Source of the DNA: an uncultured Clostridium sp.
GTDB taxonomy: Bacteria > Bacillota > Clostridia > Clostridiales > Clostridiaceae
DNA length: 16,423 nucleotides
NCBI GenBank assembly: GCA_900543325.1
Contig: UQQU01000069.1
Coordinates: forward strand, 1-16,423
Direction: 5' to 3'
The position numbers were made by a program, and so were the translations under genes. Numbering within the stretch: the first letter of the stretch is position 1; every line of letters begins with the position of its first letter. Below the pieces are notes generated by a model. That model had not been told where the DNA came from and did not search any database. It saw only the letters and a program-made list of their open reading frames with translations. This document shows positions 6,363-12,771 of this stretch, in pieces.

Positions 6363-6839
6363 TTAAAAGTTAAACTCCCCACTCTTTCCTCCTGTTTTTT
6401 TAAGCAAATGAGTTTCTTCTATCACCATTCTTTTATCTACAGCTTTACACATATCATAAATAGTTAATGCAGAAACCATAGCTGCTGTTAAAGCTTCCAT
6501 TTCAACACCTGTCTTATCAACTATTTTTACTGTAGCTGTTATTCCAATATAGCTTTCTTCTCTATTTATATCAAAATCTACATTACAGCTTGTAATCATT
6601 AAAGGATGACACATTGGAATTAAATTTGATGTTTGTTTACTAGCCATTATTCCTGCAACTCTAGCAACACCTAATACATCTCCTTTTCCAATTTTTCCAG
6701 CCTCAATAAGTTCTAAAGTTTCTCTACTCACTCTTATTTTTGAAACTGCAACTGCAACTCTTGCAGTTTCTTTTTTCTCAGAAACATCTACCATTCTAGC
6801 ATTTCCACTATTATCAAAATGTGTTAATTTATTATCCAT
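6363..6839 (-). CDS. moaC: Cyclic pyranopterin monophosphate synthase MoaC
   Basis: A 158-residue cytosolic enzyme converting MoaA's product to cPMP. Family signatures are LIPMCHPLMIT (73-83, with His78), TGVEMEALTA (110-119) and the catalytic segment YDMCKA (128-133), whose Asp129 and Lys132 correspond to the acid/base pair of the E. coli enzyme. Length is standard. AGGAGG is well placed before the ATG at 6839. It follows the MoeA-like gene by 21 bases and precedes moaA, so the two enzymes of cPMP formation are made side by side. Confidence 0.97.
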   Translation of the reverse strand: MDNKLTHFDNSGNARMVDVSEKKETARVAVAVSKIRVSRETLELIEAGKIGKGDVLGVARVAGIMASKQTSNLIPMCHPLMITSCNVDFDINREESYIGITATVKIVDKTGVEMEALTAAMVSALTIYDMCKAVDKRMVIEETHLLKKTGGKSGEFNF

Positions 6840-6860
6840 AATTCCTCCTAGATATTTATA

Positions 6861-7877
6861 CTATTTGCCAAATGAACAATGTGGGAATGTACATACATTA
6901 CAATCTAAACATAATCCACCATGACCATACTCTACTATATCATCTACTGTTAATCTTTCATCGCTTAATACCCTAGGTAATACTAAATCTAAAACTGTTC
7001 TCTTTGAATACATAGCACAACTTGGAACCCCTAATATTGGAGTATTTCCATGGTAAGCTAGTAGGAACATAGCACCTGGAAGCACTGGAGATCCATAAGT
7101 CACAAGCTCTCCACCACATTCTTTTATAGCTGTAGGGGTTACGTCATCTGGGTCTACTGACATTCCACCTGTACATATAACCATATCTACACCTTCTGAT
7201 AATCCTTTTTGAATTTCTTCAATTATTCTTTCTTTTTCATCTGGTAAGATTACTTGTCTTACAACCTCACTACCATAATACCCTAGTTTTTGCTTTATAA
7301 CTGGTAAAAATGCATCTTTAATTCTTCCCTTATATACTTCATTTCCTGTAGTTATTAAAAGACATTTCTTAGGTTTTATTTCTGCTACACTTATTATTTT
7401 TTCTTTAATTAAATTTTCAGCAGTTATAATTTTTTCTTCATCTATAATTAACGGAATAACTCTTGTTGCTCCAACTTTTTCACCTTTTTTTATAGGAGTA
7501 TTATTATGTAATGTCGATACTATAATTTCTCCAACTGAATTTAATTTAAATAAATTAGATTTATCTATTTTTAAAACTCCATCTCTATCAGCAAAGAAGT
7601 CAACCTTTCCTTCTTTAATTTCATCTGAAAGCTTAATTCCTTCTCCAACAACTAGATTTGAAATTCTTGTTGCCGCATCATTTTCATGAAGTTGCCCCTC
7701 AACAGGTTCCCAAACATATACATGTTCTTTTCCTATTGATAATAACTTTTCAATATCTTCCTTTTTAATTATATGACCTTTTTTAAAAAGTCTCCCCTTA
7801 AATTCACCTGGAATTATTTGAGTTACATCATGAGATAATATACTTCCTACAGCATCCTCAACCTTTATCATTTTCAT
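6861..7877 (-). CDS. MoeA-like molybdopterin-binding protein with C-terminal Cys cluster
   Basis: The central and C-terminal part is a MoCF_biosynth (MogA/MoeA) fold: LLITTGNEVYKG (173-184), VICTGGMSVDPDD (near 233-245) and GAPILGVPS-like NTPILGVPSCA (near 280-290). The N-terminal ~170 residues are unlike the MoeA domain layout, and the protein (338 residues) is shorter than MoeA. It therefore belongs to the clostridial 'molybdopterin-binding protein' group rather than being a second MoeA. It ends in GGLCLDCNVCTFPHCSFGK, with Cys323, 326, 329 and 334 in a CX2CX2CX4C arrangement that could hold a metal or Fe-S cluster. GGAGG lies nine bases before the ATG. Its position between mogA and moaC supports a Moco role; the exact reaction is unknown. 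Confidence 0.85.
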   Translation of the reverse strand: MKMIKVEDAVGSILSHDVTQIIPGEFKGRLFKKGHIIKKEDIEKLLSIGKEHVYVWEPVEGQLHENDAATRISNLVVGEGIKLSDEIKEGKVDFFADRDGVLKIDKSNLFKLNSVGEIIVSTLHNNTPIKKGEKVGATRVIPLIIDEEKIITAENLIKEKIISVAEIKPKKCLLITTGNEVYKGRIKDAFLPVIKQKLGYYGSEVVRQVILPDEKERIIEEIQKGLSEGVDMVICTGGMSVDPDDVTPTAIKECGGELVTYGSPVLPGAMFLLAYHGNTPILGVPSCAMYSKRTVLDLVLPRVLSDERLTVDDIVEYGHGGLCLDCNVCTFPHCSFGK

Positions 7878-7894
7878 TGTTACATACCTCCTTT

Positions 7895-8386
7895 TTATTT
7901 TCTAGCACATTCCTTTGAAGTTCCTAATAATATATCAATTCCATGTTTAATATCATCTAATACATAATCTAATGCTTCTTTACAAGCTTTAGGGCTTCCT
8001 GGTAAATTCACTATTAATGTATCTTTTCTTATACCTGATACAGCCCTTGAAAGCATAGCCCTTTTTGTGATTTGCATACTATACATTCTTATTGCTTCAC
8101 ATATTCCAGGTGCTTCTCTCTCTATTATATCTCTTGTGGCTTCTGGAGTAATATCTCTTTTAGAAAATCCTGTTCCTCCAGTGCTTAAGACTAAGTTAAC
8201 TTTAAGTTCATCACACATTACTTTAAACTCATTTGCAAGCATTTCTCTATCATCAGGTAATATAATTTGTTTTTCTACAGTAAATCCAGCTGCTTCAACT
8301 AATTGTCTTACTACTTCTCCACTTTTATCTTCTCTTTCACCTGCATATCCCTTATCACTACTTGTAATTATTCCAACTGTATACAT
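7895..8386 (-). CDS. MogA/MoaB-family molybdopterin adenylyltransferase
   Basis: A 163-residue single-domain MoCF_biosynth protein. It carries the molybdopterin/ATP-binding loop STGGTGFSKRDITPEAT (68-84), SRAVSG (113-118) and NLPGSP (127-132), all typical of MogA and MoaB, which adenylate molybdopterin before MoeA inserts molybdate. Sequence reading alone does not separate mogA from moaB, so no symbol is given. The ATG at 8386 shares its A with the mobA stop codon (TGATG), and GGAGG (8398-8394) is seven bases upstream, so translation is coupled to mobA. A GTG at 8389 in frame is less likely. Confidence 0.93.
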   Translation of the reverse strand: MYTVGIITSSDKGYAGEREDKSGEVVRQLVEAAGFTVEKQIILPDDREMLANEFKVMCDELKVNLVLSTGGTGFSKRDITPEATRDIIEREAPGICEAIRMYSMQITKRAMLSRAVSGIRKDTLIVNLPGSPKACKEALDYVLDDIKHGIDILLGTSKECARK

Positions 8387-8961
8387 CACACTTCCTCCAA
8401 TTCTCTATATTCCTTCTCAGTATTTATATTTGAAAAATCTCTTTCTATAAATTTACTTTTATCATCGCCTTCAATGACTTTTAAGTTTAATGATCTTATT
8501 AATAATTGAAGTTTATTATTATTTTCTTTTATTGCTTCTTCAATCTTAGGAAGAATACTTTTAGAATATATACCACATAAAGGTTGCAATCTTTCATTAA
8601 CTCTTGGTACTAATACATCATATTCTCCATTATAATTTCCTATAACATTTAATACATTTTGAGTAATTAACGGCATATCACAAGCAATGCATAAAACCTT
8701 ATCTGTAGTTGAGTTAATAAGTGCTGAATGTATTCCGCTTAATGGACCATTTCCCTTATATATATCTTCAACTACTCTCAAATTAAATCCCTTATATTCT
8801 TGTAGATTATTTGAAATTATAATTATTTCTTTATAGTCCTTCCCAGCTTCAATTATATATTCTATAAATTTTTTTTCTTTATAACTCAATAATGCCTTAT
8901 TATTGTAGTTCATTCTACTACTTTTTCCACCAGCTAAAATAGCTAAAGTTTTATTTATCAT
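8386..8961 (-). CDS. mobA: Molybdenum cofactor guanylyltransferase MobA
   Basis: Transfers GMP from GTP to Moco, producing the molybdopterin-guanine dinucleotide cofactor used by the nitrate reductase encoded downstream in the window. The nucleotidyltransferase signature LAGGKSSRM is at 9-17, the conserved lysine at 22, GPLSGIHSAL at 72-81 and the metal-binding CDMP at 94-97. The length of 191 is normal for MobA. AGGAGA precedes the ATG at 8961. It is 13 bases after moeA and overlaps the next gene by one base. Confidence 0.95.
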   Translation of the reverse strand: MINKTLAILAGGKSSRMNYNNKALLSYKEKKFIEYIIEAGKDYKEIIIISNNLQEYKGFNLRVVEDIYKGNGPLSGIHSALINSTTDKVLCIACDMPLITQNVLNVIGNYNGEYDVLVPRVNERLQPLCGIYSKSILPKIEEAIKENNNKLQLLIRSLNLKVIEGDDKSKFIERDFSNINTEKEYRELEEV

Positions 8962-8974
8962 AAGTATCTTCTCC

Positions 8975-10180
8975 TTAAAACTTTATGATATCTACTATCT
9001 CTCCTGCCTTAAGCCCTTCACATCCACTTTGAACCTCTATCATACAATTTGAATTCAAATTAGAACTTAATATTCCATTTCCACTTTTAATTTGAGTTAT
9101 ATATGCAACTTGTTTTCCATCTTCAATCTCAGCTCTTGCTCTAATAAATCTTCTTTGAGGACTTTTCTTAGTAAAATCATTGCATAATATTGCTTTTTCT
9201 CTTTTTACTTTTACTTCATCATATCCACACATCTTTTCTAGCGATGTTTTTACAAAAAGCTCAAATGCTGTTAGAGCAGCTGTGGGGTTTCCTGATAAAC
9301 TAATAACTAAAGCATTATTTACCTTACTGCAAAGTACAGCTGAACCTGGCTTCATTTTAACTTTCCAAAATAACCTTTTACCATTAATATTATCTATAGC
9401 TTTATTTAATAAATCTTTCTCTCCTACTGAAACTCCTCCAGTAGTTATTATTATATCCATATCATTTGAAATGCTATTTATACATTTTTCTATTTGATTC
9501 TCTATATCTTTTACATGTGTACTATATTGAATATCATAGTCTAATTCCTTAATTCTAGAAATTATACTATATTTATTGCTATTAAATATTTTTCCAGGAA
9601 TTAGTTTCTCTTCTACATCTATAACCTCATCTCCTGTACTAATTAAAGCTATTTTAGGCAGTTTATAAACTTTAATTTTTTCTATTCCTGTACTTGCTAT
9701 AATTCCTATATCTGCAAAATCTAGCTTCTTTCCTTTATTAACTAACAATTTTCCTTTACTTATATCCTCACCTTTAAAACAAATATTCTCATCATCCTTT
9801 AGAACTTTGTTTAAAATAATAAAATTATCATCAATTAAAGTAACATCTTCTTGTTTTATTACTGCTGTTGCTCCCTTTGGTATAGGTGCCCCTGTCATTA
9901 TTCTAACTGCAGTTTTTGATGTAACTTCACTATTACACACATCTCCTGCAAAAACCTTATCTACAATCTTAATTTTTTCTTTTGATTTGCTATCTTCTGC
10001 TATTATTGCATATCCATCCATAGCTGATTTATTAAATGGTGGATTGTCAATTATAGAGTAAATATCTTCTGCTAATACTCTTTTTGTTCCATTTATTAAA
10101 TTAACTTCTTCAGTTTCTAGATGTTTTACATTATCATTTAATATACTTATTGATTCTTCTAACGATATAAATGACTTCAT
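8975..10180 (-). CDS. moeA: Molybdopterin molybdenumtransferase MoeA
   Basis: A 401-residue, four-domain enzyme that hydrolyses adenylated molybdopterin and inserts molybdate. Signatures are NPPFNKSAMDGYAI (46-59), MTGAPIPKGATAVIKQED (near 93-111), ALISTGDEV, IIITTGGVSVGEKD (the MoCF domain), MKPGSAVL and the LSGNPTAALTAFELF segment, where Ser replaces the more usual Pro of 'LPGNP'. It is the first gene of the seven-gene operon. GAGGTGAG (10191-10184) is its ribosome binding site. Its leader holds the putative Moco riboswitch and a terminator, so the whole operon downstream is probably under cofactor feedback. Confidence 0.96.
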   Translation of the reverse strand: MKSFISLEESISILNDNVKHLETEEVNLINGTKRVLAEDIYSIIDNPPFNKSAMDGYAIIAEDSKSKEKIKIVDKVFAGDVCNSEVTSKTAVRIMTGAPIPKGATAVIKQEDVTLIDDNFIILNKVLKDDENICFKGEDISKGKLLVNKGKKLDFADIGIIASTGIEKIKVYKLPKIALISTGDEVIDVEEKLIPGKIFNSNKYSIISRIKELDYDIQYSTHVKDIENQIEKCINSISNDMDIIITTGGVSVGEKDLLNKAIDNINGKRLFWKVKMKPGSAVLCSKVNNALVISLSGNPTAALTAFELFVKTSLEKMCGYDEVKVKREKAILCNDFTKKSPQRRFIRARAEIEDGKQVAYITQIKSGNGILSSNLNSNCMIEVQSGCEGLKAGEIVDIIKF

Positions 10181-10197
10181 TTACTCACCTCTTAACT

Positions 10198-10248
10198 AAA
10201 AATAGGCTTATTACTTCATATTTTAGGTATGAGTAATAAGCCTATTTT
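10198..10248 (-). terminator. Attenuator-type terminator in the moeA leader
   Basis: A 17-bp arm (10199-10215) is the exact reverse complement of 10232-10248 and has a 16-nt loop. On the minus strand it runs into TTTTT (10202-10198). It lies only seven bases before the moeA ribosome binding site, so it cannot be a simple end for mobB alone if transcription from upstream feeds moeA. It most likely acts as the switchable expression platform of the upstream structured RNA. Confidence 0.75.
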
Positions 10249-10315
10249 AAATATAAAAACCTAAATTCTTGGTTTTAAATTAACTAGTAAATAATTAAAT
10301 ATATTTAAATCAACT

Positions 10316-10431
10316 TATTTTCCTTCCCAAAACGTGGAGATAATATCTTTTCAAATATCACCCTTGAATTATATAAATTTCGGCATAAGCTCCATAGATT
10401 ATATCCTTAGGCTACTCAGCTCTAGAAAATA
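10316..10431 (-). ncRNA. Putative molybdenum cofactor (Moco) riboswitch aptamer
   Basis: Read on the minus strand, a closing stem TATTTTC (10431-10425) pairs with GAAAATA (10322-10316). Inside are the 11-nt GAAA-tetraloop receptor, CCTAAG (10411-10406) and TATGG (10396-10392) joined by the small hairpin GAT-ATA-ATC, and a hairpin ATATTT-GAAA-AGATAT (10358-10343) whose GAAA loop would dock into it. A terminator follows before moeA. A structured leader with a tetraloop and receptor, ~115 nt long, heading a Moco synthesis operon fits the Moco riboswitch class (Rfam RF01055), which is known upstream of moa/moe genes. That assignment is from memory and context, not a covariance search. c-di-GMP-I RNAs also use this tertiary contact, but their conserved core sequence is not seen. 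Confidence 0.62.
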
Positions 10432-10433
10432 TT

Positions 10434-10943
10434 TTATTGATAATTTTCAAAACTAAATTCTTTTTCCTTTTCAATTAAGTCTGCAAGCTTTTTATAATCT
10501 TCTCTATCTACTATAATTATATCATCAATATCTATATTAATATCACTTGCAACTGCAATTATTTTTTCCTTAGGAGTTATTATCTTTTCACTTACTCCAC
10601 TTCTAAATACTTCTATTTTTCTTAAATTACTTTTTTTATATCCTTCAATTAAAATAATATCTTTATCTAATACCATTTTAATAATATCATTAAGTTCAGT
10701 TTCTTCTTTCAATTCTTTTATCATTGCAAGTCTATTTTTAGAAGAAATTATTACTGTTTCTGAACCTGCTTCTCTATGTTTATATGTATCTTTTCCTTTT
10801 TTATCTATATCAAATCCATGAACATCATGTTTTATAGTTGCTATACTATATCCTCTAACTTTTAGTTCTTTTATTAACCCTTCAAGTAAATAAGTTTTTC
10901 CAACATTAGAACTTGACCCAACTATATTAACTACCTTGGACAT
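10434..10943 (-). CDS. mobB: Molybdopterin-guanine dinucleotide biosynthesis adapter MobB
   Basis: A 169-residue GTP-binding protein that assists MobA in forming the guanine-dinucleotide cofactor. Walker A GSSSNVGKT lies at 9-17. It is followed by the MobB-typical IATIKHDVHGFDID, DTYKHREAGSETV and IILIEGYK segments. ATG 10943 is preferred because AAAGG (10957-10953) is nine bases upstream. An ATG at 10952 would abut that site. The gene has its own promoter (10978-11006). The moeA leader RNA begins three bases after its stop codon, so mobB may be transcribed into that leader and not itself be attenuated. Confidence 0.92.
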   Translation of the reverse strand: MSKVVNIVGSSSNVGKTYLLEGLIKELKVRGYSIATIKHDVHGFDIDKKGKDTYKHREAGSETVIISSKNRLAMIKELKEETELNDIIKMVLDKDIILIEGYKKSNLRKIEVFRSGVSEKIITPKEKIIAVASDINIDIDDIIIVDREDYKKLADLIEKEKEFSFENYQ

Positions 10944-10977
10944 TAAATTCATCCTTTATATTATATTTTTAGTTTGC

Positions 10978-11006
10978 ATTATATAGATTTTTATTTATTT
11001 TGTAAA
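10978..11006 (-). promoter_or_regulatory. mobB promoter (TTTACA-17-TATAAT)
   Basis: On the minus strand -35 TTTACA (11006-11001) and -10 TATAAT (10983-10978) are 17 nt apart. The start would be about 10971 with a ~28-nt leader to the ATG at 10943. No CRP/FNR-type palindrome is present, in contrast to the nitrate reductase promoter. Confidence 0.65.
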
Positions 11007-11026
11007 TATGTCACTTAAATTTAATA

Positions 11027-11078
11027 AGTTAGAGGAAAAATTATATTTAAAATTTAATTTCTTCCTCTAACTCTTTTT
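11027..11078. terminator. Hairpin ending the nitrate reductase operon
   Basis: AGTTAGAGGAA (11027-11037) pairs perfectly with 11062-11072 around a 24-nt AT-rich loop. It lies about 50 bases after the last nitrate reductase operon gene (ends 11125) and before the mobB promoter. The T-run is on the plus-strand side (11074-11078). The minus side is followed only by mixed A/T, so termination in the needed direction may be partial. Confidence 0.55.
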
Positions 11079-11124
11079 AATTTATTTTAACTGAATTAAT
11101 ATTCTAAATCAAAGATTTATAATA

Positions 11125-12351
11125 TTACTTATAGCTAAACTCAAAATTCTTTTCTATGTTAAAGAAATCTGCATAATCTATATCAAATAAGCTTTTAGTT
11201 ACTTTAGAAACATCAATATTTTCTTTAATAAGCTGAGTTAAAACTCCCGCGTAAGATAAATCTCCTTGAATTATAGCTCCATAAATCTTTCCATCTTTAT
11301 GAATTATCTTCTTGTAGTTATCCCCTTCAACTTTAGTTTCAACTATATAAGTTTCATCAGCTGGTTCTACCATTCCAAGAGACATGGTAGCTATTCCTAC
11401 AAAGTTCATTGTATTTTTACTTCCAAAGAAGTCAGTCATTATCATTTCTTTTCCTAACATATTATGTGCTGCAATTATACCTTCTTTTACAGCTGTTGGC
11501 CATATTGGATTTCTACCAGTTACATCCCCAGCTCCATATATGTTTTCAACATTAGTCTTTCCTTTTGCATCAATTATTAATCCAAATCTATCACATTCAA
11601 CATTACTATTTTCCATAAATGCAATATTTGATCTAACACCTGTAGCAACTACTACTAATTCACATGGTACTTCTTCACCTGTGTTTAATAATAAAGCTTT
11701 AGGGTTATTATTTTCATCTAAAAGTAATTTTTCAGCTTTAACATCTAATTTTAAAGAAACACCTTCTTCAATAAACTTCTTTTCATAGACATCAGATGCA
11801 TGCTTGTCTAATTGTAATGGAAGTATCTTATTACTCATTTCAACTAAAGATATATTTAATCCTTGTCCAAGTAATCCACTAACTGCATCTATTCCAACAA
11901 GCCCAGCTCCTAAAACTACTACATTTTTAACCTTCTTAGCTTGCTCCTTTATTAATATAGCATCATCTAAATTTCTTAATCCAACTACATTATTACCTTC
12001 TCTAAGTCCTGGAACTGGTGGTATAAATGCAGATGCCCCACTACAGACTAATAATTTATCATAACTTAAAGTTTCACCACTTGATAATTCTAAAACTTGA
12101 TCTTTATCATTAAGAGCCTTTACTTCTAAACCTTTCATCCAAGTTATGTTATTTTCTTCAAAGAATTCTTTACTTGTAAAGTTTAATGCATCAACATCTC
12201 TATGATTTGAAATGTAGTGATGAAGTATACATCTTGAATATACATTTTCATCCTTTGATACTAATACTATTTCAGCTTCTTTATCTAATTCTCTTAAAGT
12301 TTTAGCTCCACTTATACCTGCAGCAGAGGCTCCTATAACTACATATCTCAT
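11125..12351 (-). CDS. FAD/NAD(P)-dependent oxidoreductase, electron-input subunit of the nitrate reductase
   Basis: A 408-residue soluble flavoprotein of the pyridine-nucleotide-disulfide oxidoreductase / NADH oxidase group. FAD-binding GASAAG is at 7-12, NAD(P)-binding GAGLVG at 148-153, the TGVR strand near 237-240, and the second FAD motif IYGAGDVTG at 271-279. Cys41 (YSRCILHHYIS) aligns with the redox cysteine of NADH oxidase/CoA-disulfide reductase, an odd feature for an electron-transfer subunit. Its ATG shares an A with the stop codon of the ferredoxin gene (TAATG), and GGAGG is just upstream, indicating coupled translation. By position it would oxidise NAD(P)H and feed the ferredoxin. 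In C. perfringens the equivalent third gene was, as I recall, called narC. Confidence 0.88.
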   Translation of the reverse strand: MRYVVIGASAAGISGAKTLRELDKEAEIVLVSKDENVYSRCILHHYISNHRDVDALNFTSKEFFEENNITWMKGLEVKALNDKDQVLELSSGETLSYDKLLVCSGASAFIPPVPGLREGNNVVGLRNLDDAILIKEQAKKVKNVVVLGAGLVGIDAVSGLLGQGLNISLVEMSNKILPLQLDKHASDVYEKKFIEEGVSLKLDVKAEKLLLDENNNPKALLLNTGEEVPCELVVVATGVRSNIAFMENSNVECDRFGLIIDAKGKTNVENIYGAGDVTGRNPIWPTAVKEGIIAAHNMLGKEMIMTDFFGSKNTMNFVGIATMSLGMVEPADETYIVETKVEGDNYKKIIHKDGKIYGAIIQGDLSYAGVLTQLIKENIDVSKVTKSLFDIDYADFFNIEKNFEFSYK

Positions 12352-12758
12352 TATTCAGTTACCTCCTCTAAAGTAATTGCTCCCATTGGACATTTAGCTA
12401 CACATTGTGCAGTTCCATGCGCCTTACATGCATCACATTTCATTATTTCTTTATGCATTCTACTATCAGCTTTTAAAACACCATAAGGACATGCCATTAT
12501 ACACATGTAACAGCTAGCACAATGTTCTTTGTTATATTCAACTAATCCAGTTTCTTTATTTTTGCTCATAGCACCTGTCATACAAGTATAAACACATTCT
12601 GGTCTATCACAATGTCTACAGAAAATTGGTGCATATTTCCCATTACTATCTATTGTTATTCTACTTCTTGTGTCTTCTGATTCATGAGATACAATACATG
12701 CAGTTGTACAAGTTAAACAACCTACACATTTTTCTCTATCTATTTTAATTCTTTTCAT
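12351..12758 (-). CDS. Four-cluster ferredoxin-type electron-transfer subunit
   Basis: A 135-residue polyferredoxin of the DMSO reductase beta-subunit/HycB type. Sixteen cysteines form four cluster sets: 11/14/17/21, 47/50/55/59, 80/83/86/90 and 108/111/119/123. The first, third and fourth sets end in the expected ferredoxin patterns (ACPYG, KCPMG). It should hold four [4Fe-4S] clusters and form the wire between the flavoprotein and the molybdenum subunit. It has no signal peptide or membrane anchor, so the complex is cytoplasmic. AAAGGGTGA precedes the ATG, 13 bases after the catalytic gene. It likely corresponds to the ferredoxin-like narB of C. perfringens. Confidence 0.93.
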   Translation of the reverse strand: MKRIKIDREKCVGCLTCTTACIVSHESEDTRSRITIDSNGKYAPIFCRHCDRPECVYTCMTGAMSKNKETGLVEYNKEHCASCYMCIMACPYGVLKADSRMHKEIMKCDACKAHGTAQCVAKCPMGAITLEEVTE

Positions 12759-12771
12759 CTTTAGTCACCCT

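Noticed and set aside
8067..8509. Overlapping plus-strand open frames opposite mogA/mobA
   Set aside because: They are Ser/Thr/Ile-rich products of AT-rich antisense frames, lack ribosome binding sites and lie opposite well-identified genes.
10316..10431. c-di-GMP-I riboswitch as an explanation for the tetraloop/receptor RNA
   Set aside because: The conserved c-di-GMP-I core is not visible, and the context (first gene moeA) favours the Moco class.
11384..12064. Plus-strand open frames opposite the FAD/NAD oxidoreductase gene
   Set aside because: Shadows of a conserved coding region, with no start signals or motifs.
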